Below, piece by piece: positions 13,426-21,952 of a stretch of DNA of 64,000 nt. The stretch lies in contig JBNMLH010000017.1 of assembly GCA_050875145.1 (NCBI GenBank), positions 3,217-67,216 of the forward strand, read 5' to 3'. Position 1 is the first letter of the stretch. Each line of letters opens with the position of its first letter. Source of the stretch: CAG-411 sp050875145. Lineage in GTDB: Bacteria; Bacillota; Clostridia; Lachnospirales; Lachnospiraceae. A model generated the notes under the pieces. The model worked only from the letters and a program-made list of their open reading frames with translations, searched no databases and was not told where the DNA came from. Position numbers and translations under genes: made by a program.

Positions 13426-14022
13426 CTATTGGTCTTTTATTTCGCTTATTCTTCTGACTATGCTGCTTTTTTTTGTTTTAAATATTTTCGAAAGGCGCGA
13501 AATCGTGCGTTCTCTGTTATAATCAAACCAAATCATGTGCTTTATATATTGGTCTAAAAATACTTCTTTAGGCATCAATAGCTCCGCTGCAAATCTATCA
13601 GCTCTTATTTCTCTCATCGAATCATGTTTTACTTTTAGATATGTCTCTGTAAAAATTTTTCTCGGATCATCATATGCTTCACTTCCAGGGTAATCCATAA
13701 GGTAATGTGCCAATTCGTGCGCAATAATAAATCTCTGATGTTCGTAAACTTCATCAGATCCAACTATTATTACTTTATCTACTCCATACACCTCTTTTGT
13801 AGTTCCTCCAACGAATATATTTCCTGATATATTCTTATCCTTAATATCTTCTTTAAACGACGTGAAACCTAAATTATTTGCAATAGTAACAACAGGTGTA
13901 GCTCCAACATTACCGAAGTATCCTCCTTCACGTAATAATCGATCTGCTAATTCTTCGGCTTCTCTGATAACAAACTTGTTAGCAGACATCCCTTTTAAAT
14001 CTTGGATCAATTGTTCATACAT
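13426..14022 (-). CDS. ImmA/IrrE-family metallopeptidase
   Basis: ATG 14022 (GAGGAAATACC upstream) is preferred to the upstream in-frame ATG at 14073. The 198-residue product holds RFIIAHELAHYLMDYP with the HELAH zinc motif (about residue 105) and a following REIRADRFAAELLMP with the third ligand Glu/Asp, the standard ImmA (COG2856) layout. Such proteases cleave XRE-type repressors of mobile elements, as in ICEBs1. Here the XRE proteins at 8611, 8948 and 9617 are candidate targets. The C-terminus (ISRLSKIFKTKKSSIVRRIS) is a short helical DNA-binding-like tail. Confidence 0.82.
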   Translation of the reverse strand: MYEQLIQDLKGMSANKFVIREAEELADRLLREGGYFGNVGATPVVTIANNLGFTSFKEDIKDKNISGNIFVGGTTKEVYGVDKVIIVGSDEVYEHQRFIIAHELAHYLMDYPGSEAYDDPRKIFTETYLKVKHDSMREIRADRFAAELLMPKEVFLDQYIKHMIWFDYNRERTISRLSKIFKTKKSSIVRRISEIKDQ

Positions 14023-14251
14023 GGTATTTCCTCTTCTCTTCTTGTAGTTCGTCCGTTTTGTTTTACTAAACAAGATAACATTACCTATGACTATTCACCT
14101 CTCTGCCTTCTAGATTTTTTATCATAAGTATGCCTCTTTAGGGTATAAAATCTACAAACAATATCTTCTCTTTTGCAACATCATTTGTAGACATCTTTAT
14201 TCTATCATAGAAATAATCAAAATGGAATAGAGTTTTATGTAAAATTTGCTC

Positions 14252-14301
14252 TATATCGCCTTATAGCAATCTATATAGCTTTATATCGCTTTATATCATT
14301 T
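14252..14301. repeat. 10-bp phased direct repeats
   Basis: Five 10-bp units in register: TATATCGCCT, TATAGCAATC, TATATAGCTT, TATATCGCTT and TATATCATTT, followed by TCGCC. The helical-turn spacing is typical of arrays bound on one face by a recombinase accessory protein or of bent DNA. Confidence 0.7.
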
Positions 14302-14367
14302 TCGCCTTTACAAGAATAGAACTTTAATTCAAAATATATGTCTCAATTTCTTTCGTTATATCGTGTG

Positions 14368-14400
14368 TCTCACCTGTGTCTCACTTGTAACTCACTTGTA
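14368..14400. repeat. 11-bp direct repeats, candidate integrase arm sites
   Basis: Three 11-bp units TCTCACCTGTG, TCTCACTTGTA and ACTCACTTGTA lie directly adjacent, with a partial fourth (ACTAAC). Short direct repeats inside the element end are typical arm-binding sites of phage-type tyrosine integrases. The core site should lie within about 100 bp to the right. Confidence 0.6.
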
Positions 14401-14460
14401 ACTAACGACCTTGAAATACCACCTTTTTATAAAAGTTTTCTGAAATGTGCGACAATTTTT

Positions 14461-14495
14461 AAAAAAGCCCCAGTTCCGTGAAATACTGGGGCTTT
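14461..14495 (-). terminator. gdhA terminator
   Basis: AAAGCCCCAGT and ACTGGGGCTTT form a perfect 11-bp stem with a 10-nt loop. On the minus strand it is followed by TTTTAAAAATTG, ending gdhA. It also marks the chromosomal side of the element border. Confidence 0.85.
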
Positions 14496-14525
14496 GGATA
14501 TGATATAATATAAGTATTTATCTAA

Positions 14526-15860
14526 TTAGCAAACGCCTTGCGCTAACATAGCATCTGCAACCTTTTCAAATCCGGCAATATTTGCACCTGCAACATAATC
14601 GCCATCTTTTCCATAACGCTTAGCAGCGTCATCTAAGTTGTGGAAGATATTTACCATGATATTCTTAAGCTTAGCATCTACTTCTTCAAATGTCCAGCTT
14701 AATCTTTCACTGTTCTGAGACATCTCTAATGCAGATGTTGCAACACCACCAGCATTTGCAGCCTTACCAGGACAGAATAATACTTTGTTATCCTGGAAAT
14801 ACTTTGTAGCCTCTAATGTAGTAGGCATGTTTGCACCTTCTGCAACTGCAAAGCATCCATTTGCAACTAATGCCTTTGCATCTTCAAGGTCTAACTCATT
14901 CTGTGTTGCACAAGGAAGTGCAATGTCACATTTTACTGTCCATACACCCTTACCTTCATGGTATTCAGCACTCTTACGAGCAGCAGCATACTCTGTTAAT
15001 CTTGCACGTTTTACTTCTTTTACTTCTTTAAGAAGATCTACATCGATACCTTCTGGATCATAAATCCAACCTGTAGAATCAGAACATGTTACAACCTTAG
15101 CTCCTAACTGATGAGCCTTCTGGATTGCATAAATTGCAACGTTTCCAGCACCAGAAACTACAACTGTCTTTCCAGCAATATCTTTACCGTTGCACTTTAA
15201 CATTTCCTCTGTTAAATATAATAATCCATATCCTGTAGCTTCTGTTCTTGCAAGAGAACCACCATAAGATAATCCCTTACCTGTAAGAACACCTTCATAT
15301 ACGCTCTTAATCTTCTTGTACTGACCGAACATATATCCGATTTCTCTAGCACCTGTTCCAATATCTCCAGCAGGAACATCTGTATCTGCTCCGATATATT
15401 TGCAAAGCTCTGTCATAAAGCTCTGGCAGAATGCCATAACTTCTCTATCTGATTTTCCTTTAGGATCAAAATCGGAACCACCTTTACCTCCACCAATTGG
15501 AAGTCCAGTTAAAGAATTTTTGAAGATCTGCTCGAAACCTAAGAATTTGATAATACCAACATTTACAGATGGATGTAAACGTAAACCACCCTTGTATGGT
15601 CCAATGCTATTATTAAACTGAACACGATAACCAGTATTTACCTGAACCTGTCCCTTATCATCAACCCAAGGTACTCTGAACTTGAACTGACGGTCTGGCT
15701 CAACAATACGCTCTAACAAAGCCTCTTTACGATATAAAGCTTCGTTGGCATCAATTACTGGTCTTAAAGATTCCAATACTTCTCTTACTGCCTGGTGAAA
15801 TTCTGGTTCACTAGGATTCTTTTTGATTACTAAATCAATCACTTCATCAACATATGACAT
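14526..15860 (-). CDS. gdhA: NADP-type glutamate dehydrogenase
   Basis: This 444-residue enzyme makes glutamate from 2-oxoglutarate and ammonium, using NADPH (or the reverse). Family I hexameric hallmarks are present: GPYKGGLRLHPSVN (substrate Lys, about 90), PIGGGKGGSDFDPKGKSD with the catalytic Lys (about 120-125), PAGDIGTGAREIGYMFGQYK, and the dinucleotide fold VVVSGAGNVAIYAIQ. PGKAANAGGVATSALEMSQN lies near the end. GGAGGG is 9 nt before the ATG. It stands alone with its own terminator. A perfect TGGATA-TCCC-TATCCA palindrome lies about 125 bp upstream and may be a regulatory site. Confidence 0.95.
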   Translation of the reverse strand: MSYVDEVIDLVIKKNPSEPEFHQAVREVLESLRPVIDANEALYRKEALLERIVEPDRQFKFRVPWVDDKGQVQVNTGYRVQFNNSIGPYKGGLRLHPSVNVGIIKFLGFEQIFKNSLTGLPIGGGKGGSDFDPKGKSDREVMAFCQSFMTELCKYIGADTDVPAGDIGTGAREIGYMFGQYKKIKSVYEGVLTGKGLSYGGSLARTEATGYGLLYLTEEMLKCNGKDIAGKTVVVSGAGNVAIYAIQKAHQLGAKVVTCSDSTGWIYDPEGIDVDLLKEVKEVKRARLTEYAAARKSAEYHEGKGVWTVKCDIALPCATQNELDLEDAKALVANGCFAVAEGANMPTTLEATKYFQDNKVLFCPGKAANAGGVATSALEMSQNSERLSWTFEEVDAKLKNIMVNIFHNLDDAAKRYGKDGDYVAGANIAGFEKVADAMLAQGVC

Positions 15861-16410
15861 GGTATTTTACCCTCCTAAAAATATTGTAAGATAACATTTT
15901 ATCAAACAGAACACAAAACTCTGTATAATAAATCTTATAAAAAAAGAATTAAACCTGGCATGGTAAATCTTTTTCTATATCTGGATATCCCTATCCATTA
16001 CCTTCTTAAAAATTTTAACTGAATTTTATGGATAATTCAAGCATTTATTATAATTTTTTTGAAAAGTTGTTTCATTTTCTACTTTTTCCATAGGTTTTAT
16101 TCCCACTTTTCTTTGATTTTTACACATAAAGTACATATTTTGTTCTTCCCATATTTTTTTCTTATATATTCACAACTAAAAAAACTTACTTTGTGAATCT
16201 CGCATAATGATTACAACTCGTAACCAGTATTACTTTATCTTTTAATTCAAAAAAACATTTTAATCTATATTTGGGCTCTTGATACCTTTTAAATATTCCA
16301 GCCATACCAATAAAATTCTTTTCTTCTGCATTTTTGCAAAAATAATCACTTTTTATGCCTTCTTTATAATGTCGTAATCTTTGCACCCTCGCAGAATGCA
16401 TTTTACTATA
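15861..16410. other. Long AT-rich leader region of gdhA
   Basis: The region between glgP and gdhA. It holds the TGGATA-TCCC-TATCCA inverted repeat (15983-15998), T-rich tracts and no recognisable riboswitch. An 80-codon minus-strand frame at 16186-16428 starts inside the glgP terminator and has no ribosome site, so it is not called as a gene. Confidence 0.5.
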
Positions 16411-16498
16411 AAACAAAAAGAACAACATACGACCGCATCTACCTAGCCATCAATGTGAAACACCGATGGCTAGACCAAATGCATACATATGTTGCTCT
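16401..16498 (-). terminator. Very long glgP terminator hairpin
   Basis: Arm 16419-16451 pairs with 16465-16498 over about 33 positions (AGAACAACATAC...CTAGCCATC against GATGGCTAG...TGTTGCTCT), with a perfect 9-bp CTAGCCATC/GATGGCTAG core and several G-U pairs. On the minus strand it runs into CTTTTTGTTTTATAG. This is unusually long for a simple terminator. Confidence 0.7.
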
Positions 16499-16529
16499 CT
16501 ATTTAATCACAAACATCTATGACATAAAA

Positions 16530-18800
16530 TTAGTCATTTAATTTCCAAATATCATCATTGTACTGTTTAATTGTTCTGTCAGATGAGAAGAAACCTGCTT
16601 TTGCAATGTTTACTAACATCTTCTTAGCCCAAGCCTTGCGATCTGCATAATCAGCAAATGCCTGATCTTTTACTTTCACATAATCATTAAAGTCAAGTAA
16701 TGTCATAAACCAGTCTTTTGTAACTAATTCTTTATGAAGTCTAGCAAGGTGATCATAATGACCAACGCTTAACATCTCAGGGCTTAATAAGAATCCTACA
16801 CATCTAGCGATTTCTGGATCATTCTTGATGTAATCAAATGAGCAGTAATCAGCCTTTGCGTAATGTTCAATAACCTGATCAGAAGACTCACCAAAGATAT
16901 AGATGTTTTCATCTCCAACAAGTTCATGAATTTCTACGTTAGCACCATCATCTGTACCTAAAGTAACTGCACCATTTAACATAAACTTCATGTTACCTGT
17001 TCCAGAAGCTTCCTTAGATGCAAGTGAAATCTGCTCAGAAATATCACATGCTGGGAATAACTTCTCTGCTGCAGTAACATTATAGTTTTCAACCATAACA
17101 ACCTTCATGTATGGGCTTACCTCTGGATCATTGTTGATTAATTCCTGTAAGCAAATAATTGTATGGATAATATCTTTTGCGATAATATAAGCAGGAGCAG
17201 CCTTTGCACCAAATACAAAGTTGATTGGTGTAGCTGGTTTCTTTCCTTCTTTGATTTCCAAATACTTATGAATGATATATAATACATTCAACTGCTGACG
17301 TTTGTACTCATGTAAACGTTTAATCTGGATATCATAAATTGCTTCATCATCTAAGTCCTGTCCAACGTTAGACTTAACGAATGCTTTTAATCTCTTCTTT
17401 GCACTCTTCTTAATCTTTAATAATTCTTCTAGTGTTGCATCATCATCAACAAACTGTAATAATTTTTCTAATTCATCTGCATCCTTCTTGAAGCCATCTC
17501 CAATCTTAGATGTGATAAAGTCTGTCAATTCATGGTTACAATGCATTAACCATCTACGGAATGTAATACCGTTTGTCTTATTGTTGAACTTCTCTGGGTA
17601 AATCTTGTAGAAGTTATTTAATTCGCTTTCTTCCAAAATACGTGTATGGTCAGCAGCAACACCGTTTACACTGTAAGAGAAATGAATATCCATATGAGCC
17701 ATATGTACTCTGTTTGTGTCATCGATAATTGCTACAGATGGATCACTGTACTGTGCCTTTACACGAGCATCTAAATCTCTAATAATTGGTAATAAGTGTG
17801 GTACAACTTCTTCTAAGTAATCAATTGGCCATTTTTCAAGAGCTTCTGCCAAAATTGTATGGTTTGTATATGCACATACCTTCTTAACAACTTCAATTGC
17901 TTCATCTGTTGAAAGACCTTCTGCTGTCATTAAACGAATTAATTCAGGAATTACCATACTTGGATGTGTATCATTGATCTGAATTGTTACATAATCTGCT
18001 AATTCGCGTAAATCCTTCATTCCTCTTTCTTTTGCTTCATCGATTGCTAACTGTGCACCGTTTGAAACCATGAAATACTGCTGATAAATACGAAGAAGCT
18101 GACCTTCTCTTGTACTATCATCAGGATAGATGAACAATGTAAGGTTCTTAGCAATATCATGCTGATCAAAGCTGATACCATCACCCTGTACTAAGTTCTC
18201 ATCTACTGTATCTACGTCAAACAAATGTAACTTGATAGATTTGCTATCATATCCACTTACATCAATATCATATAAAGTAGATTTCAACTCAAATCCCTTG
18301 AAAGGTACTGTATAAGATCTTTCAGGCACCTTTGTAGACCAGCAATTGTCTGTAATCCATGGGTTTGGAGTTTCTTTCTGTAATTTGTTTTCGAATACCT
18401 GTTTAAATAAACCTAAGTGATAATTCAATGAAACACCAGCACCATTCATGCCAAGTGTAGCAATTGAGTCAATAAAACATGCAGCAAGTCTTCCTAAACC
18501 ACCGTTACCAAGTGATGGCTCCATTTCAACTTCTTCAATCTCTGCGATATTCTTTCCATTTTCTGCAAGTTCTTTACTGATTTCATCATAAATTCCAAGA
18601 TTGATCAAGTTGTTTGATAATAACTTACCAATCAAAAATTCTGCTGAAATATAATAGATTTTCTTCTTTCCTTCGTTATAACCCTTGTTCTTAAGTGCAT
18701 CCTTCGTAAGGCTTAATAAGCTGACATACACTTCTTCATTTGTACATTCAGCGATGGATCTACCAAACTGTTTCTTTACTACTTCTGCTAAATTTGACAT
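16530..18800 (-). CDS. glgP: Glycogen/alpha-glucan phosphorylase
   Basis: The 756-residue enzyme releases glucose-1-phosphate from alpha-1,4-glucan using phosphate and pyridoxal phosphate. Seen: the N-terminal GNGGLGRLAACFIDSIATLG, the glucan-binding and catalytic core, and the PLP site EASGTGNMKFMLNGAVTLGT with the Schiff-base Lys at about residue 600, followed by DDGANVEIHEL. The chosen ATG 18800 has AAAGGAG upstream; a TTG one codon earlier is ignored. It is a single gene with its own long terminator. It is shorter than the E. coli enzymes of about 800 residues, as is usual in clostridia. Confidence 0.95.
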   Translation of the reverse strand: MSNLAEVVKKQFGRSIAECTNEEVYVSLLSLTKDALKNKGYNEGKKKIYYISAEFLIGKLLSNNLINLGIYDEISKELAENGKNIAEIEEVEMEPSLGNGGLGRLAACFIDSIATLGMNGAGVSLNYHLGLFKQVFENKLQKETPNPWITDNCWSTKVPERSYTVPFKGFELKSTLYDIDVSGYDSKSIKLHLFDVDTVDENLVQGDGISFDQHDIAKNLTLFIYPDDSTREGQLLRIYQQYFMVSNGAQLAIDEAKERGMKDLRELADYVTIQINDTHPSMVIPELIRLMTAEGLSTDEAIEVVKKVCAYTNHTILAEALEKWPIDYLEEVVPHLLPIIRDLDARVKAQYSDPSVAIIDDTNRVHMAHMDIHFSYSVNGVAADHTRILEESELNNFYKIYPEKFNNKTNGITFRRWLMHCNHELTDFITSKIGDGFKKDADELEKLLQFVDDDATLEELLKIKKSAKKRLKAFVKSNVGQDLDDEAIYDIQIKRLHEYKRQQLNVLYIIHKYLEIKEGKKPATPINFVFGAKAAPAYIIAKDIIHTIICLQELINNDPEVSPYMKVVMVENYNVTAAEKLFPACDISEQISLASKEASGTGNMKFMLNGAVTLGTDDGANVEIHELVGDENIYIFGESSDQVIEHYAKADYCSFDYIKNDPEIARCVGFLLSPEMLSVGHYDHLARLHKELVTKDWFMTLLDFNDYVKVKDQAFADYADRKAWAKKMLVNIAKAGFFSSDRTIKQYNDDIWKLND

Positions 18801-19107
18801 CAAAAATGTGCTCCTTTCTTATGTGCCTTTTTATTCATAAATATCCTTATGGACTTTACGTTTCCAAAATCGGCTTAATCTCTAACATTATACACTATAA
18901 GTACCAATTATGCTAGTACTTCTTTTAACTTTTTTGCCACAACCTAATCTGTAACAAACTCAACAATCTATTTATACAATATCCGCAACACTATTTCAAG
19001 TACATATCTAACCTATTCTTGTACAATTCTGCTCCTTTTTTATCTTTCTGCACGTATTTATCCTTTTTTTAAGAATTTGAATTGTACAGTTCTTACCTTA
19101 AAGAATT
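18801..19107. other. Intergenic spacer upstream of glgP
   Basis: AT-rich spacer. AAGTAC and GTACTT form an inverted repeat around AATTATGCTA (18899-18921), close to a TATAAT on the minus strand that could be the glgP -10 box. The -35 is not clear. Nothing else is seen. Confidence 0.4.
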
Positions 19108-20304
19108 TTATCTGTTCTTTTCATCTTTATTTGTTTTTGCACAGATTGCTTTTATAATAGTCGCTGTTTTAAATGCATCCGTTGTAGTAATTTCTTTCTC
19201 TATTCGTTCTATATTTTCATCGGAATGCTCAATTTCTCTTGCAAACTGATAAGTAATTGCAACCCAGTCTGTTTTTATATTTTCTGTTCGACTGATTACC
19301 CACTTTGCGAACAGCATTTCCTCAATAACAAAGGCAGATAAAACCGCCATTTTTGTTTTTGCTGAAATATTATCATCATATACTGCTCCACAATAATAAT
19401 GTAGCAGAAAATATACGGCAATCTGTTCCTGATATAGTGCTATACAATTTTCCTCAGATTTCCAACTTAGCTGTTCTTCTTCATATACACTGCGTAAATC
19501 CGCATATTCCATAAAACCTTTCTTATGCAAAGCTTCCTGACATTTTCCAAGCCATTTTTCCCATTCCGGCTGTCGTATTTCCAAAGATTTTAATAATGCC
19601 AACATACTCTTGGACAAGTCGTATCTTTCTGCCATTTCATCCTCAAATTTTTTCCTCTTAGCTTCAAAAAATGCCTCACTATCCGTTTCCATATACTTTT
19701 CCAGCAAAAGATCCATCTTATACACTTCATCCATCCAAATGCGTCTCTGCATATCATGTCCAAATGCCACCAGGCAACTTAAACGAGTAGCAATATTCAC
19801 CTCACGCTTTTGTAACATTTCCAACAAATATGCTCTGCTATCTTGGAGTTTTGTAAATAAAAAGAAATCAAAATCTTCATAAAACTCATCTTCTTCGTCT
19901 GTTTCCGTTATATTTAAGACTGTTTTTTCTGTTTTTCCCAAGAGCATATCTGCCACAACAGGACATGAAATACACAAAAAATCTTCTCTTACACCTTCAA
20001 ACTCTTCTACATACCTTGGATATTGTTTACAAGTTTGACATAGCGAATCCTTTCCTAGTTCACTATAAATATCACACAATCCTGCCTCATTTAAAAATGC
20101 ACAATCCCCATTATATTGTCGAAATGCTTCTTCTTTCCAATCAATTTCGTTCTGAAGACGGTTTCCAAAACCCCCTGTTGTATTTTTATACATTTCCAAG
20201 CTTTGTTTATCAATCATGATTTGCCATCCTGCACAACAGGTATCTGGACAGGCCCCTGCAATACATTCAAATTTGTCATAATAATTTGGTCTGATGCATT
20301 CCAT
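19108..20304 (-). CDS. fliB: Flagellin lysine-N-methylase FliB-like
   Basis: The 398-residue protein starts MECIRPNYYDKFECIAGACP with the Cys-rich cluster CIAGACPDTCCAGW, then CDIYSELGKDSLCQTCKQYP and CISCPVVA. This is the Cys set of FliB (YkgJ-like) proteins, which bind an iron-sulfur cluster and methylate surface Lys of flagellin in Salmonella. No flagellin or other flagellar gene is present in the window, so the target here is unknown. GGAGG lies before the ATG. It may be monocistronic, between glgP and lysC. Confidence 0.75.
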   Translation of the reverse strand: MECIRPNYYDKFECIAGACPDTCCAGWQIMIDKQSLEMYKNTTGGFGNRLQNEIDWKEEAFRQYNGDCAFLNEAGLCDIYSELGKDSLCQTCKQYPRYVEEFEGVREDFLCISCPVVADMLLGKTEKTVLNITETDEEDEFYEDFDFFLFTKLQDSRAYLLEMLQKREVNIATRLSCLVAFGHDMQRRIWMDEVYKMDLLLEKYMETDSEAFFEAKRKKFEDEMAERYDLSKSMLALLKSLEIRQPEWEKWLGKCQEALHKKGFMEYADLRSVYEEEQLSWKSEENCIALYQEQIAVYFLLHYYCGAVYDDNISAKTKMAVLSAFVIEEMLFAKWVISRTENIKTDWVAITYQFAREIEHSDENIERIEKEITTTDAFKTATIIKAICAKTNKDEKNR

Positions 20305-20328
20305 CTTTTCATTCCTCCATCTTAAACA

Positions 20329-20366
20329 GAGAAAGGAGTCTCTCTAAAAGAAACTCCTTCTCATCT
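20329..20366 (-). terminator. lysC terminator hairpin
   Basis: On the minus strand AGAAGGAGTTTC pairs with GAGACTCCTTTCT, with one mismatch or wobble, followed by CTGTTT. It is a moderately convincing terminator between lysC and fliB. Confidence 0.5.
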
Positions 20367-20404
20367 AATCACAAAAAACATTGCATGCTAAATATTGCGT
20401 ACCA

Positions 20405-21718
20405 TTAGTCCTGTACAAAAGTATCATAAATTGCCTTAATAGCAGCTTCAAAATCACAATTGCTAACACCGATAATGATATTTAACTCGCTAGATCCCTG
20501 ATCAATCATCTTAACATTTACCTTTGCATGTGCCAATGCAGAGAAAATACGTCCTGCAGTACCTCTTGTAGCTTTCATTCCACGACCAACGACTGCAATC
20601 AATGCTAAATCACTTTCCAAATCTACAGAATCCGGTTCAACCTCACGATCAATACCAGCTAAAATATGCTGCTCTTTTCCTTCAAACTCTGCCTGATCTA
20701 CAAAAATTGTCATAGTATCAATACCAGAAGGCATATGTTCAAAAGAAACACCATTTTTCTCAAATACACCCAAAACCTTACGACCAAATCCAATTTCAGA
20801 GTTCATCATGTCTTTTTCAATGTTGACAGCTACAAATCCCTTTGTACCTGCAATACCTGTAATCACATACTCTGGTGTATGACATGTACTCTTTACAATC
20901 ATAGTTCCTGGATCTTCTGGTGCATTTGTATTACGGATATTAATTGGGATTCCAGCCTGTCTTACAGGGAAAATTGCATCTTCATGTAATACAGAAGCTC
21001 CCATGTAAGCTAACTCACGAAGTTCTTTATAAGTAATTACCTTAATTACCTTTGGATGTTTGATAATTCTAGGATCTGCTACAAGGAAGCCTGAAACATC
21101 TGTCCAGTTCTCATATAAATCAACTTTTGCAGCCTTGGCAACAATAGAACCAGTTACATCTGAACCACCTCTTGAGAAAGTACGAACAGAACCATCAGGA
21201 TTAGCTCCATAAAAACCTGGAATAACTGCACGATTTTCTTTTGCCAAACGTTCACTTAATACTTTATGTGTTTTTTCTGCATCAAAGTTTCCTTCTTTAT
21301 CAAAGAAGATTACCTCAGCAGAATCAATAAAGTTGTATCCTAGATAATCAGCCATAATAATACCATTTAGGTACTCACCGCGTGATGCAGCATAATCAGA
21401 ACCTGCTTTTTCTTTGAAATTCTTTTCAACCGTCTTAAATTCCTCATCTAAAGATAGTTTTAAGCCTAATCCTTTGATGATTTCTTCATATCTGGTCTTG
21501 ATTGCCTTTAATTCCTTCGTAAAATCCTTTCCAGCTTCCGCTAATGCATAACATCCGTATAGCATATCTGTCACTTTGATATCATCTGAAAAACGCTTTC
21601 CAGGAGCAGATGGTACAACAAACTTTCTGCTTTCATCTGCGCGAATAATATCTCCTACCTTCTTAAACTGTTCTGCACTCGCCAACGAGCTTCCACCGAA
21701 TTTTACAACTTTTTTCAT
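20405..21718 (-). CDS. lysC: Aspartate kinase
   Basis: The 437-residue protein phosphorylates aspartate, the first step to lysine, threonine and methionine. Seen: MKKVVKFGGSSLASAEQFKK (ATP/Asp site), GFYGANPDGSVRTFSRGGSD, and NWTDVSGFLVADPRI in the kinase domain, and two ACT domains after about residue 285 (GIAGTKGFVAVNIEKDMMN... and LALIAVVGRGMKATRGTAGR). AGGTG precedes the ATG. A consensus promoter lies 137-165 bp upstream, and a TCCTAT-AG-ATAGGA palindrome at about 21,823. No lysine riboswitch is seen. It is a single gene with monofunctional length. Confidence 0.93.
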   Translation of the reverse strand: MKKVVKFGGSSLASAEQFKKVGDIIRADESRKFVVPSAPGKRFSDDIKVTDMLYGCYALAEAGKDFTKELKAIKTRYEEIIKGLGLKLSLDEEFKTVEKNFKEKAGSDYAASRGEYLNGIIMADYLGYNFIDSAEVIFFDKEGNFDAEKTHKVLSERLAKENRAVIPGFYGANPDGSVRTFSRGGSDVTGSIVAKAAKVDLYENWTDVSGFLVADPRIIKHPKVIKVITYKELRELAYMGASVLHEDAIFPVRQAGIPINIRNTNAPEDPGTMIVKSTCHTPEYVITGIAGTKGFVAVNIEKDMMNSEIGFGRKVLGVFEKNGVSFEHMPSGIDTMTIFVDQAEFEGKEQHILAGIDREVEPDSVDLESDLALIAVVGRGMKATRGTAGRIFSALAHAKVNVKMIDQGSSELNIIIGVSNCDFEAAIKAIYDTFVQD

Positions 21719-21822
21719 TACTTAACACCTAAGCCTTTCTTTTTCTATTTCTATAGAGAAGCATAATCTTTTGTTTCTCTTTTTTATACATACTTTTCAT
21801 GCCCTACGACACTGTCCACATC

Positions 21823-21883
21823 CTATAGATAGGACATTTTAACGTACGTCTTTTATACTACACACCATTTTAATGCTTGTCAA
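21823..21883 (-). promoter_or_regulatory. lysC promoter and palindrome
   Basis: On the minus strand TTGACA (21878-21883), 17 bp and TAGTAT (21855-21860) form a near-consensus promoter. The early transcript contains TCCTAT-CT-ATAGGA, a perfect palindrome. The -35 abuts the U-tract of the ABC operon terminator. Confidence 0.65.
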
Positions 21884-21938
21884 GAAAAAAGTGGACCAGA
21901 GATTTGTTTTCCTTTTCTGAAAATAACCTCTAATCCAC
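21884..21938 (-). terminator. Terminator of ABC exporter operon
   Basis: On the minus strand GTGGATTAGAGG...CTCTGGTCCAC forms a stem with mismatches around a 23-nt loop, followed by TTTTTTCTTG. It separates the ABC operon from lysC. Confidence 0.65.
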
Positions 21939-21952
21939 TAAATAGGCTTGTA

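Larger units (their letters stand above)
1..14405. mobile_element. Integrated mobile element, right-hand part
   Basis: Seen: a tyrosine integrase, an excisionase-like HTH protein, an HUH replication initiator, PcfJ/PcfK-like genes, several phage-type small proteins, XRE regulators, a toxin-antitoxin pair and an ImmA-like peptidase lie together, next to a chromosomal stretch of housekeeping genes. Phased direct repeats follow at 14,252-14,400 and the gdhA terminator at 14,461. Inferred: this is the integrase end of a prophage-like or mobilizable element. The left end lies outside the window, and the exact right boundary (about 14,400-14,520) is not fixed because the matching left att core cannot be seen. 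No virion or secretion genes are visible in the part shown. Confidence 0.85.
14023..14460. other. Intergenic element end with phased repeats
   Basis: No gene of size is seen. The stretch contains two tiny coupled frames upstream of the ImmA-like gene (14 and 24 codons, not convincing), a run of 10-bp repeats and a run of 11-bp repeats (separate entries). It then runs into the gdhA terminator. The right attachment site is expected here or just beyond. Confidence 0.5.

Noticed and set aside
13975..14090. Tiny coupled frames (14 and 24 codons) upstream of the ImmA-like gene
   Set aside because: Only the stop-start overlap supports them; no good independent ribosome site or conservation can be shown.
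16186..16428. 80-codon minus-strand frame between gdhA and glgP
   Set aside because: The start lies inside the long glgP terminator, no ribosome site is present and no family likeness is seen.
21719..21870. Lysine riboswitch upstream of lysC
   Set aside because: The leader is too short and lacks the five-helix lysine-aptamer core; only a short palindrome and a promoter are seen.
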